From JAUIIK01 sp041390865 (GTDB taxonomy: Bacteria > Chloroflexota > Chloroflexia > Thermomicrobiales > CFX8), in assembly GCA_041390865.1 (NCBI GenBank), contig JAWKPC010000008.1, positions 1-64,000 on the forward strand: 64,000 bases of DNA, written 5' to 3'. Position numbers and translations under genes: made by a program. Each line of letters opens with the position of its first letter. Position 1 is the first letter of the stretch. Below are positions 10,336-18,998 of this stretch, piece by piece. The notes beneath the pieces were generated by a model. The model searched no databases and was not told the origin of the DNA. It saw only the letters and a program-made list of their open reading frames with translations.

Positions 10336-11076
10336 TTAGTCGCAGATGAGAGTGCCAACGTTTTCGCCGCGTGCTGCTCGCTGGATATTACCATCGCGGT
10401 CGACATCGAAAACGATTATCGGCAAATCATTGTCCCGACAAAGGGCGATTGCCGTCGCGTCGATGATCCTTAAATCCCTCTCGATGAACTCCTGGTACGC
10501 GATTTGCTCGAACTTGGCGGCACTCGGGTCGAGCCTCGGGTCGGCCGAATAAACGCCGTCGACGCCGTTCTTCGCCATCAGGATACAGTCTGCCGAAATC
10601 TCCGCGGCACGGAGGGCAGCGGCGGTGTCCGTCGTGAAATACGGATTTCCGGTGCCGCCCGCCATGATAACGACCCGCCCCTTCTCAAGATGACGGATCG
10701 CCCGCCGGCGAATGTACGGTTCCGCGATCTGATGCATGTCGATGGCTGTCTGGACGCGAGTCTGGATCCCGACACGCTCGAGGGCATCCTGGATCGCGAG
10801 CGCATTGAGGACCGTCGCCAGGATACCCATGTAGTCCGCCTGGGCGCGGTCCATGCCTCGCGTGCTGGCGCTCAGGCCCCGCCAGATGTTGCCGCCGCCG
10901 ATGACGACGGCAACTTCGATGCCTTCGTTGTGGATATCGCCGATGTCCCGGGCCAGGCGGTTGACGATATCCGGTTCGATACCAAACGGTTGCGAACCCA
11001 TCAGGGCTTCGCCGGAAAACTTCAGGACAATTCTTCTGTTGGGATTTGATTCCGACGAAGCCCCGTTGGATGTCAT
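10336..11076 (-). CDS. pyrH: UMP kinase
   Basis: 246-aa UMP kinase of the amino-acid-kinase fold, phosphorylating UMP to UDP. Motifs: VLKFSGEALMG near the N-terminus, VVIGGGNIWRG, MDRAQADYMGILATVLNALAIQDAL, MAGGTGNPYFTTDTAAALRA, AKNGVDGVYSADPR. The ATG overlaps the tsf stop as ATGA, so translation is coupled. The order tsf-pyrH-frr is the common bacterial one. Confidence 0.96.
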   Translation of the reverse strand: MTSNGASSESNPNRRIVLKFSGEALMGSQPFGIEPDIVNRLARDIGDIHNEGIEVAVVIGGGNIWRGLSASTRGMDRAQADYMGILATVLNALAIQDALERVGIQTRVQTAIDMHQIAEPYIRRRAIRHLEKGRVVIMAGGTGNPYFTTDTAAALRAAEISADCILMAKNGVDGVYSADPRLDPSAAKFEQIAYQEFIERDLRIIDATAIALCRDNDLPIIVFDVDRDGNIQRAARGENVGTLICD

Positions 11077-11633
11077 TCGCTCTCGTCTGCGCCTTCATCG
11101 GCGGTTTCGCCGAGTTCGAATCGGACGAAGCGGCGGAGGACGATGTTCTCACCGATCCGGGCGATTGATTCAGTGATCATGTCTCCGACCGAGACGCTTC
11201 CGTCGCGGACGAAGGGCTGGCGCGTGACGACCGTGGCGTCGAGGAAGGCTTTCTCGCTGCCGAACTCCTCGATCCCTGCCTCGCGCTCTTCGGCGCTGAT
11301 CTCATCCTCGTCAACATACCGTGGCGACATACCGACGACATGGAGCGCGATGTCGTTTGCCAGACTCGCGAAGTCATCGGTTCGCGCGACGAAGTCGGTC
11401 TCGCAGTTCAACTCAACGAGTGAACCAAATCGGTTGTTTCCATGGATGTAGGAAACGACGAGTCCTTCGGCGGCTCGCCGGCCGCTCTTCTTCTCGGCGC
11501 TTGCGAGACCCTGCTCGCGAAGCACCTGAACTGCCTTGTTCACGTCGCCGCCCGCTTCTTCGAGGGCGCGCTTGCAATCCATGATTCCGGCTCCGGTCCT
11601 GTCCCGGAGATCTCTAACCAGTGCAGCAGACAT
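11073..11633 (-). CDS. tsf: Translation elongation factor Ts, short form
   Basis: 186-aa EF-Ts, the nucleotide-exchange factor of EF-Tu. The N-terminal UBA-like domain (VRDLRDRTGAGIMDCKRAL) and the signature GRRAAEGLVVSYIH..RFGSLVELNCETDFVA are clear. It is much shorter than the ~280-aa proteobacterial form, because one core subdomain is missing, as in Thermus and Chloroflexota. It lies 105 bp downstream of rpsB and overlaps pyrH. Confidence 0.95.
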   Translation of the reverse strand: MSAALVRDLRDRTGAGIMDCKRALEEAGGDVNKAVQVLREQGLASAEKKSGRRAAEGLVVSYIHGNNRFGSLVELNCETDFVARTDDFASLANDIALHVVGMSPRYVDEDEISAEEREAGIEEFGSEKAFLDATVVTRQPFVRDGSVSVGDMITESIARIGENIVLRRFVRFELGETADEGADESE

Positions 11634-11738
11634 ATTCGTTACTCCTTATTTCCGGGCATCACAACACGCGGCGGGGATGCTTCCGGATTCTGATTCTCGG
11701 TCATCTCACGTCGCATGAAGCAGGCGGAAGACTCCAGC

Positions 11739-12563
11739 CTACTCGTCGTCGTTGTCGTCCTCGTCATCATCATCGGAATCATCTTCGTCCGAGGCCCAGT
11801 CGGAGTAGTCCGCAGCCTCTTCTCCGGCTGCCGGCTCATCGGCGAACTGGGATTCTCGCCGGGTCAGACCGTCGATGATCGCGTCGGTCAACGAAGACAG
11901 GATCAGGCGGATCGATCGGATCGAATCGTCGTTACCCGGGATCACATAGTCGATTTCGTCCGGATCGCAGTTCGTGTCGGTGATGGCGATGATCGGGATC
12001 TCGAGCCGCAGGGCTTCCTTGATCGCCAGCGTTTCCCGCGAAGGGTCGACAACGATGACGCAGCCAGGAAGCTGCTGAAGATTCTTGAGGCCGCCGAGCT
12101 TGCGCTGCAATCGTTCGAGTTCGTCCTCGCGATCCATTGCTTCCTGGCGCGGGAGCACCTCGAACGCACCGACGATCTGTTCCTGTTCGAGACGGCGGAG
12201 GTCGTTCAGGCGGCCGCGGATAGTGCGGAAGTTCGTGAGAGTTCCGCCAAGCCAGCGGCGATTCACGTAAAACATCCCGCAACGCTGAGCCTGCTCATCG
12301 ACGATGTCGACGGCTTGTTTCTTGGTCCCGACGAAAATGACCTTCTGGCCCTTTTCGGCGATCTCCGTCAGAAACTCCTGGGCTTCTTCAATGTGGATAG
12401 CGGTCTGATGGAGATCAATGATGTGGATGCCATCACGTTCTCCGAAAATATACGGCGACATTTTCGGATTCCAGCGCTTCGTCTGGTGTCCGAAATGGAC
12501 GCCTGATTCGAGCAGCGAGCGCATAAGCTGCTCGGTGCTCTCTCCAACCATAGCTGCGGTCAT
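11739..12563 (-). CDS. rpsB: 30S ribosomal protein S2
   Basis: 274-aa S2. Core motifs are LLESGVHFGHQTKRWNPKM, FVGTKKQA, RWLGGTLTNFRTI, PGCVIVVDPSRE and PIIAITDTNCDPDEIDYVIPGNDDSIRSI. The C-terminus is extended by about 40 residues and ends in a run made almost only of Asp/Glu/Ser/Asn. GGGAGAG lies 6 nt before ATG 12563. A promoter with an extended -10 is recognisable about 130 bp upstream. Confidence 0.96.
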   Translation of the reverse strand: MTAAMVGESTEQLMRSLLESGVHFGHQTKRWNPKMSPYIFGERDGIHIIDLHQTAIHIEEAQEFLTEIAEKGQKVIFVGTKKQAVDIVDEQAQRCGMFYVNRRWLGGTLTNFRTIRGRLNDLRRLEQEQIVGAFEVLPRQEAMDREDELERLQRKLGGLKNLQQLPGCVIVVDPSRETLAIKEALRLEIPIIAITDTNCDPDEIDYVIPGNDDSIRSIRLILSSLTDAIIDGLTRRESQFADEPAAGEEAADYSDWASDEDDSDDDDEDDNDDE

Positions 12564-12689
12564 GGAACTCTCCCTGTGTTTACGCTTCCGCGTGGTTCAT
12601 CTCGCAGGTTTACCCGCCGACACTGGGGGAACACAATCCTACGATCCGCACGCGTGCAGATTAATCCGACCCACGTCGGACCATCGGCG

Positions 12690-12718
12690 AGTATAACATA
12701 GGGATTTCCGGAGGTTCA
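12690..12718 (-). promoter_or_regulatory. Candidate rpsB promoter with extended -10
   Basis: On the minus strand a TATACT -10 element (12690-12695) is preceded by TG at the extended -10 position. A weak -35 (TGAACC, 12713-12718) lies 17 bp upstream. The predicted leader of about 120 nt before rpsB contains a 6-bp hairpin (12665-12680) and a GCACGCGTGC palindrome. Such leaders often bind S2 or other r-proteins for autoregulation; that role is inferred only. Confidence 0.45.
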
Positions 12719-12723
12719 GCCGA

Positions 12724-13455
12724 TTACTCTACGACGACCAGATATTCCTGAACGATCCAGCCGGCGGCGACTTCATTGCCCGTTATCTGCCACCAGGTGA
12801 AGCCTTCAGCTTCAACCGGACCGTCAATGACCGTTACCTGCGTGCCGTCGAGAAAGACGGTCAGAATATCGGCTGAGGTCGTGGCGTCAGCGCGAACATT
12901 CACCCCTGCGCCATCAGTATTGGCGACTTCAACCGTCGCACCGAGATATGGCCCGACATCGGGATTCCCACCCGTGTCCGTTGTTGGTTCGGCGGGATTC
13001 GTTGTCGCTGGCGTGGTGGCGCTGCCTCCTCCCGGAACCGGTGTCGTGGCAACGGCCGGGGCGCTCGGGGTCATGTTCCCCGTCGTCGTGGGCTCCTCAG
13101 TCGATGAGAAGGTCGGCAGCTCAATGGTCACTGTGCCGGAAGCTGCGTCACCGGGATCCTCGTCGTCGTCCCCGAGGAAGCTGGCGATCCAGAACCACAG
13201 GAGCACCACCAGCACGATCACACCCAGGACGGGCGCGGCGATACGGACGTAGTCGGTCCAGTACCGCTCTTCTTCGTAGTAATTGAAATCCCGGTCGTCG
13301 TTGCCCCAGGGTGGTCCGCCTCCGGTACCACCCCCGCCTGGAGCGGGCGGCGGCGGTTCGTCGTTGTAGCCTGAAGAACCAGATACCTGGAAAACTGGTT
13401 GTCCGCCTGATGTCACACTAATGATCGCCGACTTATCCGCTGAATCCGGCACCAT
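12724..13455 (-). CDS. Membrane-anchored protein with extracellular bacterial SH3 domain
   Basis: 243 aa. A Pro/Gly-rich cytoplasmic N-terminus (about 70 residues) is followed by one membrane helix (IAAPVLGVIVLVVLLWFWIA, about 72-91). Then comes a long Thr/Pro/Ser linker and a C-terminal SH3b domain (GAGVNVRADATTSADILTVF... to WIVQEYL). SH3b domains commonly bind peptidoglycan, so a cell-wall role is inferred. It begins 5 nt after the stop of the Cys-rich small protein gene, so the two are probably coupled. Confidence 0.75.
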   Translation of the reverse strand: MVPDSADKSAIISVTSGGQPVFQVSGSSGYNDEPPPPAPGGGGTGGGPPWGNDDRDFNYYEEERYWTDYVRIAAPVLGVIVLVVLLWFWIASFLGDDDEDPGDAASGTVTIELPTFSSTEEPTTTGNMTPSAPAVATTPVPGGGSATTPATTNPAEPTTDTGGNPDVGPYLGATVEVANTDGAGVNVRADATTSADILTVFLDGTQVTVIDGPVEAEGFTWWQITGNEVAAGWIVQEYLVVVE

Positions 13456-13460
13456 GCTGC

Positions 13461-13643
13461 TCAGAGCTGGCCTGAATCCTGAGACTCCCAGAAATCTCCG
13501 GTTCCGCGATCACAATCAAGGTCATCAGCTGATACAAGGTGATTGTGTTGCGTGGAGTAGAGATCGGGATGGCGACACCATCCCATGCGGGCAATAGATG
13601 AACGCTCATAGTATTTACATGAGGCGCAGTTGCGCCGTGCCAT
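13461..13643 (-). CDS. 60-aa Cys-rich small protein (putative metal-binding knuckle)
   Basis: ATG 13643 has AGGGGG 7 nt before it. The product contains CASCKYYE, then GWCRHP and a later DDLDCDRG, giving four Cys plus His that could hold one zinc or an Fe-S centre. No membrane segment. Family not recognised. It is followed within 5 nt by the SH3 membrane protein, suggesting a shared transcript. Coding status is supported by the RBS and the Cys spacing. Confidence 0.62.
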   Translation of the reverse strand: MARRNCASCKYYERSSIARMGWCRHPDLYSTQHNHLVSADDLDCDRGTGDFWESQDSGQL

Positions 13644-13777
13644 GGTCAATCCCCCTCGAGTCGCACCAGCCTGTCTCAGTTATCCCCATTTGAGCGGGCC
13701 GGTCGACGGCTCCCACCGTTCACATCATACATTATCAACAACCATCAGTCGCGTTATGTCGTTATTGAGCCGATGAG

Positions 13778-14269
13778 CTAGGTTTCGTCTTCCGGAAGCG
13801 CATCGTCATCTTCCGGCGCGAACCGCCGGAGAAACGAGTATTCGGTCTCGGACGAGTCCTCGTCTGTTTCCAGGACCGCCGATTCCCCGGGATCGTCTTC
13901 CGATTCTATCGCTGGAGCTGCTTCGACGGCTTCCATGGCGATCTGCCCCTCGTATCGAGCACCTTCGTGAATGACCAGCGCTCCAGTCCGGACATCGCCT
14001 TTGACGATGCCGGTCGAGCGAATCTCGAGCCGCCCGCGACAGCGGACGGTGCCGCTCATCTCGCCTGCGACGACGATGCTGCTCGCGTCGATTTCGGCGT
14101 CGACGAGCGCCCCTTCGGCCACGATCAGCACCCCTTCGCACTGGATCGTTCCGGCCACGGAACCTTCGACGCGAAGATCGTGATCGGTCCGGATAGTGCC
14201 TTCAACCGTGGAGTCCGGATCAATATACGAGGATCCACCGGGAACCGTTGCGTTGTCCATCTGATTCAT
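13778..14269 (-). CDS. Bactofilin family protein (first of two tandem copies)
   Basis: 163 aa. A right-handed beta-helix domain of repeating short strands (STVEGTIRTDHDLRVEGSVAGTI..GVLIVAEGALVDAEIDASSIVVAGEMSGTV, residues about 20-115) is flanked by a polar acidic tail. Bactofilins polymerise without nucleotide into cytoskeletal filaments that place wall or pilus machinery. It lies 48 bp downstream of a second, longer bactofilin. The two share the fold but differ clearly in sequence, so they are old paralogues. Confidence 0.85.
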   Translation of the reverse strand: MNQMDNATVPGGSSYIDPDSTVEGTIRTDHDLRVEGSVAGTIQCEGVLIVAEGALVDAEIDASSIVVAGEMSGTVRCRGRLEIRSTGIVKGDVRTGALVIHEGARYEGQIAMEAVEAAPAIESEDDPGESAVLETDEDSSETEYSFLRRFAPEDDDALPEDET

Positions 14270-14317
14270 GTTCTGCTCACTCCTGCCTCGGCCCAGCGCC
14301 GCTGACGCCCGGGAGTT

Positions 14318-14869
14318 CTATAGATCTTGATCCTGCTCGCTGTCGACGTCAAGAAGCGTCGATTCGTCGTCATCGTCGTCGAGACGCATGCGAAGAGAGC
14401 CGTTGATAACCGCGCCTTCGTGGACGACGAATACCGGAGAAAGAACTTCGGCCTTAACCTCGCCGGTGTCGAGCACTTCGAATCGGTCAGTACAGGCAAC
14501 GGTGCCGGTCAGCTTGCCGGCAACCGTTAGCCGGATTGCCTGTACTCGCGCATTGACGTTGGATCCCCGGGCGACGGTGACATCGCTGGACGCGATGATC
14601 TCGCCATCGAATTCCCCCTCGATATAGAGCGGGTCTTCACTTCTCAGGGTACCGCTAATCGCCGTGCCGAGCGAGATGATGGACGTTCCGCGCCGTCGTG
14701 CGCTCTCGGAACTCTCGGCTGGTTGAGGCTGGTCGTCGCTGGAATCGGATGTGATGCGATTTCGCCAGGCCGGCACAGCTGGCTGCCAATCGTCATCTCC
14801 ATCCGCCTCGGACGTCGAGAATCCCTGATCCTGGGCATCATCGTACTGGTCGTCATCGTGTGCAAACAC
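14318..14869 (-). CDS. Bactofilin family protein with long acidic N-terminus
   Basis: About 183 aa if GTG 14869 is used; this start follows a GGGAGGGG..GAGG purine stretch. The frame is open to an ATG at 14944, so an N-terminus 25 residues longer is possible. An Asp/Ser-rich disordered N-terminal part precedes the bactofilin beta-helix (ISLGTAISGTLRSEDPLYIEGEFDGEI..VAGKLTGTVACTDRFEVLDTG). The C-terminus is again acidic. It probably co-polymerises with, or is regulated by, the neighbouring bactofilin. Confidence 0.82.
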   Translation of the reverse strand: MFAHDDDQYDDAQDQGFSTSEADGDDDWQPAVPAWRNRITSDSSDDQPQPAESSESARRRGTSIISLGTAISGTLRSEDPLYIEGEFDGEIIASSDVTVARGSNVNARVQAIRLTVAGKLTGTVACTDRFEVLDTGEVKAEVLSPVFVVHEGAVINGSLRMRLDDDDDESTLLDVDSEQDQDL

Positions 14870-14978
14870 GTGTGCCTCGGCCCCTCCCACAGATGAATCT
14901 CGCCGATCGACGACGCATATACAATTCAACATCGTCCCAGGCATCTTACGATACCTTGAAAGTTTCGGTACAGCTTAC

Positions 14979-15014
14979 AAAAATGATGCCGCTCCCGCGA
15001 AGCGGTGCGGCATC
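14979..15014 (-). terminator. Rho-independent terminator of tRNA-Arg
   Basis: Downstream of the tRNA on the minus strand, GATGCCGC/GCGGCATC arms (14985-14992 and 15007-15014) and an inner CCGC/GCGG stem with a 3-nt loop form a strong hairpin. It is followed by a run of five T. Both parts of an intrinsic terminator are present. Confidence 0.75.
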
Positions 15015-15018
15015 AGCC

Positions 15019-15094
15019 TGGTACGCCCGATAGGATTCGAACCTATGACCTCTTGCTCCGGAGGCAAGCGCTCTATCCACTGAGCTACGGGCGC
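15019..15094 (-). tRNA. tRNA-Arg (anticodon CCG), CCA encoded
   Basis: The minus strand folds as a complete cloverleaf. Acceptor arms are GCGCCCG and CGGGCGT (first pair G-U). The D-arm is GTAGCTCAGTGGATAGAGC, the anticodon stem CTTGC/GCAAG encloses loop CTCCGGA, and the T-arm contains GGTTCGAATCC. The discriminator is A and the following CCA is encoded. Anticodon CCG reads the Arg codon CGG, which is frequent in this GC-rich window. A -10-like TATACT (15110-15115) lies 16 bp upstream. Confidence 0.95.
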
Positions 15095-15145
15095 AGGTAC
15101 GTAGTCACCAGTATACGACGATCAGGATTGTGCTGCGAGGTGTCA

Positions 15146-16024
15146 ATGTTGGAACACGTATCAGAGCGAATCTACGTTGCGCCCGGTGGCGTGAATATCG
15201 ACATCATCCTGGCTGATGATGATCGAGCCATCTTGATCGACACCGGCGGAACGACACCGCCGCGCGGAAAGTGCTGCGCGGCCTGGCCGAAATGGGCCGA
15301 AGGGTGACCTCGATCGTAACGACTCATGGTCACGCTGACCACTTCGGCGGCAATGCCTTCGTCGTCAAGCGCACCGGAGCCCGAGTCTGGGCGCCGTCAT
15401 GGGACGACGGTGCTGCGCTATCCCCTGTTCCAGCCGCTCGTGCTGTTCGCCGAGTTGATCCGCCTGACTCGTTGCGCGGAGGTTTTCTCCTGGCGGACGA
15501 GTCCCCGGTCGATGTTGTTTACGATGCCGGTCCGCTGACAATCGACGGGGTCGAGCTGGAGGCTGTGTCGCTGGCCGGGCATTCCGGGAACAGATGGGCA
15601 TCGTCTGCGATGACGTCTTCTTCTCGGCTGACGTGGTGCTGCCGGGCGCGTCCTGGATCGCTACCAAGATCCCGTATCTATTCTATTCGGGACCATCTCC
15701 AGTCGCTGAAGGGCCGCTTCGGTCCCTTACACAACGGCGATGCCCGGTCATGGGCCGATAACGGACGACCTCACCGGGCTGATCGAACTGAACAGCGATC
15801 TGCTCCACCGCGTCGCGCAAGCTATCGTCGAAATCTGCGAAACGCCCAGGATGCCCGGAGATATCCTCGCCGATCTTCTGCTGCGGTTCGGTGCCGATCC
15901 ACAGGACGCGGCCAGCTACTACCTGCTCCATCCAACGGTCTATGCCTACCTGACCTATCTGGAGTCTGCAGGGAAGTTGGAGCATCGGATTGAGCATGCG
16001 CGGTCTCTCTGGCGTTCAAGTTAG
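15146..16024 (+). pseudogene. MBL-fold metallohydrolase, broken by about six frameshifts
   Basis: Conserved MBL-fold pieces occur in order but in changing frames. They are ILIDTGG (start frame), THGHADHFGG and VWAPSWDDG (next frame), LRYPLFQPLVLFA, then DPPDSLRGGFLLAD..LAGHSG, then MGIVCDDVFFSADVVLPG, then DHLQSLKGRFGPL, then MPGHGPITDD to the end at 16024. The shifts fall near 15265, 15412, 15449, 15592, 15688 and 15735. The joined product would be about 290 aa with intact metal ligands (HxHxDH, H in LAGHSG, D in FFSADVV). Either a recent pseudogene or poor consensus. Confidence 0.7.
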
Positions 16025-16424
16025 TGCTCCGGAACGTGTGAATCGATCCACCGCCTGGCGCATGCCGCCGGTCTCTCGGCCACGCAAGGCTCCAGATTTC
16101 AATGGAGATCCTTTCATTTCGCTGTCTCTGCGGTCAGGATGGCGTGGTTGTGACTTGTCGAGTTTCCGGGCGACACTGGCGGGCCGGTCATCATAGGCAG
16201 CTGACCCTGACGATATCGCCTGGCAAAGGCGGTAGCCGAACTCGTCTTCAGGCAGAGTTTCGTTGTCTCTGAATACACCGGGACATTCGCTTCTTGCGGA
16301 AGGCATCGTTGCCCTCGACGCGCGATCTGTTACGTGTCATCAGGAATTCCGGTGACGCGACGGCCATCCATCCCCCGGCCATTTGGAAGGCCGGACGATG
16401 TGTCCACCATCAGTAGTCTGACTA
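16025..16424. other. Intergenic stretch without a supported gene
   Basis: About 400 bp between the broken MBL gene and the palindromic element. Short frames on both strands lack ribosome-binding sites and recognisable motifs. A small CCGGCC/GGCCGG hairpin sits at 16375-16394. I see nothing else in it; it may be degraded sequence. Confidence 0.5.
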
Positions 16425-16666
16425 CTAGCAGTCTGTGACACATGGTTTGACAAGCATGTTCGTCAATCCTGGGAAGCTCTACCGTATCAACATTGTCATT
16501 TCGACCCGAGTGCCCGCGGAACGCGGGTGTGAGAAATCTCAGTGCAGCATGTCCCTGGGGCTCGACTGAGATTTCTCGCTCCGCTCGAAATGACACGGTT
16601 GTTGCTTATTGAGCCTCCCATGATGCAGCCGGGCAACCCGCCGCTTCATGTGTCACAGACTACTAG
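16425..16666. repeat. MITE-like palindromic element with 20-bp terminal inverted repeats
   Basis: The left end (16425-16444, CTAGCAGTCTGTGACACATG) and right end (16647-16666) are inverted repeats matching at 19 of 20 positions. Inside are two further perfect inverted repeats: TGTCATTTCGA (16494-16504 with 16585-16595) and GAGAAATCTCAGT (16531-16543 with 16565-16577). A CCCGCG-GAA-CGCGGG hairpin is also present. It has no coding capacity. The ~242-bp size and terminal repeats resemble a non-autonomous MITE or REP-type repeat. The right end supplies the stop codon of the neighbouring FAD oxidoreductase gene. Confidence 0.75.
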
Positions 16667-18006
16667 CGCGACTGGAGATCGTGGTCCAGCAGTTCCGCGA
16701 CGTGCTCGCCGAGGGCGACGGCGTAATTCGTGCCGCGATCTTCCGGGTAGATCTGTGACATCGACGCCAGGTAGACGCCCGGAACCGGGGTTCGGTGGTC
16801 CGGGCGACGCTCGCTGTAGTTGAGCCCGACGACAGGCTGCGCCGCCGGGGTTCTGAAGACCCAGGTCTCCTGCACCCAGTCACGGGAAAATTCCGGGTTG
16901 AGTGCGGGGAGATATCCAAGATACTCGTCCAGCAGCTCGGATTCGCTCATCGAGAGATAGGGATGATCGACATCCACGTAGGCATTCACATAGACGTAAT
17001 GGTTGCCGTCGTACTCGGACGGATCGATGAAGTTCGTGTGCTCCACGACGACGGTGAACGGAAGCGACGGATCTGCGATATTGAGCCAGTAGGTATCGGT
17101 CAGCTTACGGTCAAGGCGAAGCAAGACGCATGCAGCTCCCTGGTAGATCGATCCTCGGAGCTTTTCAAGATAATCGGCCGGCAGGTCCGGCATTAGCCGG
17201 GCGAGCAATGGTGTCGGCGTGGTTGCTATGACCGCGTCGACTAACTCGTCGCCCTCATCGGTAGAGACCGCGATCGACCCATCTTCCCGGGACGCAACCC
17301 GGCCGATGCTCGTAGAACGATAAAACTCGACGCCTTCTGTTCGTCCCGCCTCGACCAGCGCATCGATGATCACGCTGAAGCTTCCTTCGAAGTACCCCAG
17401 GTACTCCTTCGCAAGCAGGCCGGGTCTCGACTGGGTGCGAAGGTAGATCTTGTTCCAGAACCAGACCATTGCGACTTCATCGGCCCTCGGGCCGAACTTG
17501 GCTTTCAGCTGGGCTCCGAGGGTGCGATCAAAGGCGCGCAGACCGAGCCATTTTCGAAGCCATTTCGAGGCGGTCACCCGCTCGAATGCCTTCCAGCGCT
17601 CCCCAATCGAAGGAATCGTCTGGAGGTAGAGGGTCACGAGCCCGATGCGGATCCGGTCGATGAAAGGCACGACGGGCAGCTTGATCAGGTCGAACGGGCT
17701 CGCCAGCGAGTAGATCCGGCCATCGGAGAAGTACGAGTTTTGGGATGGCAGCCAACGCAGGCTGGATCCGATACCGATCTCATTCGCGAGGGCGACGATG
17801 GACGTGTCGCTCATGAAGAGGTGATGGTAGAACTTCTCGATCTTGCCGCCGGGAACGTCAATAGCGGCGGCCAGACCGCCGTATTCATCGCTGCGTTCCC
17901 AGAGCGTGACCCGGTAGCCAAGCCGGGCGAGCCGATAGGCGGCGGTCAGTCCGGTGATGCCACCGCCTATGACACCGACATGCGGCGCGTTCGAGCGATC
18001 ACTCAA
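16663..18006 (-). CDS. NAD(P)/FAD-dependent amine-oxidase-like oxidoreductase
   Basis: 447 aa. The N-terminal dinucleotide-binding motif GVIGGGITGLTAAYRLARLGY..LWERSDEYGGLA is at residues 11-46, and the FAD C-terminal motif PGVYLASMSQIYPEDRGTNYAV is near the end. The overall layout is that of protoporphyrinogen-oxidase/phytoene-desaturase-like flavoproteins, but the substrate is unknown. It starts 9 bp after the secF stop, so it is the last gene of the secD-secF transcript. Its TAG stop lies within the terminal repeat of the adjacent palindromic element. Confidence 0.78.
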   Translation of the reverse strand: MSDRSNAPHVGVIGGGITGLTAAYRLARLGYRVTLWERSDEYGGLAAAIDVPGGKIEKFYHHLFMSDTSIVALANEIGIGSSLRWLPSQNSYFSDGRIYSLASPFDLIKLPVVPFIDRIRIGLVTLYLQTIPSIGERWKAFERVTASKWLRKWLGLRAFDRTLGAQLKAKFGPRADEVAMVWFWNKIYLRTQSRPGLLAKEYLGYFEGSFSVIIDALVEAGRTEGVEFYRSTSIGRVASREDGSIAVSTDEGDELVDAVIATTPTPLLARLMPDLPADYLEKLRGSIYQGAACVLLRLDRKLTDTYWLNIADPSLPFTVVVEHTNFIDPSEYDGNHYVYVNAYVDVDHPYLSMSESELLDEYLGYLPALNPEFSRDWVQETWVFRTPAAQPVVGLNYSERRPDHRTPVPGVYLASMSQIYPEDRGTNYAVALGEHVAELLDHDLQSR

Positions 18007-18015
18007 TGATCGGGC

Positions 18016-18969
18016 TTATCGTGAGTGGGCTGCCGCGCCGGTTTCAGGCGCGGCGACTCGATCTCGTCTCCAGAAGGTGGCGGCGCGTTTGATGTCTCCC
18101 GACTCCCAGGCAACCAGGATCTGAGCGGCGTTGAAGATCGACGAGTACGTTCCAGCCACGACGCCGATCAGCAGGGCGAAGACGAACCAGCGGGTCGTTT
18201 CTCCGCCGAACAGCCAGAGGGCTGCTAGGGTCAGCACAACCGTCAGGGAGGTGTTGATCGATCGGACGAGAGTCTGGACGATGCTGTAGTTCACGATCTC
18301 GTCGAACGTCGGCGCGAGGCGCGCCGCCAGGTTTTCCCGGATACGGTCGAAGACTACGATCGAGTCGTGAACCGAGAAGCCGATGACGGTCAGCAACGCG
18401 GTGACGAAGAGCGCATCGACCTCGACATCGGCCAGCCAGCCAAGGATCGAGAAGACGCCCAGGACGAAGAACGCGTCGTGGAGCATCGCGAGAATCGCGC
18501 AGAAGCCGTAGAGCAACGGGTTGTTCGTGTTGCGAAAGGCGAACGCGATGTAGAGCAGGATACCAACCGACGCCAGGACGACGGCGAGGACGGCGCGGTC
18601 CCGGATCGCCTGTCCGGCCGACGGGCCGACGCTGACGATGCTCAATTCTTCAAACTGCCCGAATCTGTCGATGAAATCGCTCTCGATCGCGTCCTTCTCC
18701 GGCGAGCCTTCTTTCATCTCGGCCATTCGGATGATGACCGTGTTGTCATCGGAGAGTTGAACGACGTTGTCGCCAAAGCCGTTTTCATCGAGGATCTGGC
18801 TGATCTCATCGGTGTTCACGGGCTGTTCGAACTGGAGATCCCAGTTCGTGCCGCCGGTGAAGTCGATCCCCAGTTCCAACCCATTGAAGATGAGCGAAAT
18901 AAACCCAGGAACCAGGAAGAGCGCGGAGAGCAGGAACCAGAGATTGCGCTTGCCTACGAGATCGAGCAT
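18016..18969 (-). CDS. secF: Protein translocase subunit SecF
   Basis: 317-aa SecF with six predicted membrane segments and a periplasmic-type loop after the first. The signatures GIDFTGGTNWDLQF near residue 35 and FSVHDSIVVFDRIRENL in the C-terminal half are clear. With SecD it uses the proton gradient to assist late protein translocation. It lies 29 bp after secD, with the FAD oxidoreductase downstream. Confidence 0.95.
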   Translation of the reverse strand: MLDLVGKRNLWFLLSALFLVPGFISLIFNGLELGIDFTGGTNWDLQFEQPVNTDEISQILDENGFGDNVVQLSDDNTVIIRMAEMKEGSPEKDAIESDFIDRFGQFEELSIVSVGPSAGQAIRDRAVLAVVLASVGILLYIAFAFRNTNNPLLYGFCAILAMLHDAFFVLGVFSILGWLADVEVDALFVTALLTVIGFSVHDSIVVFDRIRENLAARLAPTFDEIVNYSIVQTLVRSINTSLTVVLTLAALWLFGGETTRWFVFALLIGVVAGTYSSIFNAAQILVAWESGDIKRAATFWRRDRVAAPETGAAAHSR

Positions 18970-18998
18970 GTTGTCTTCGTCCCTCTCGCGATGGAGAC

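Noticed and set aside
16330..16596. 88-codon minus-strand frame starting SFRAEREIS
   Set aside because: It is a translation of the palindromic repeat; such frames are common artefacts of this repeat type.
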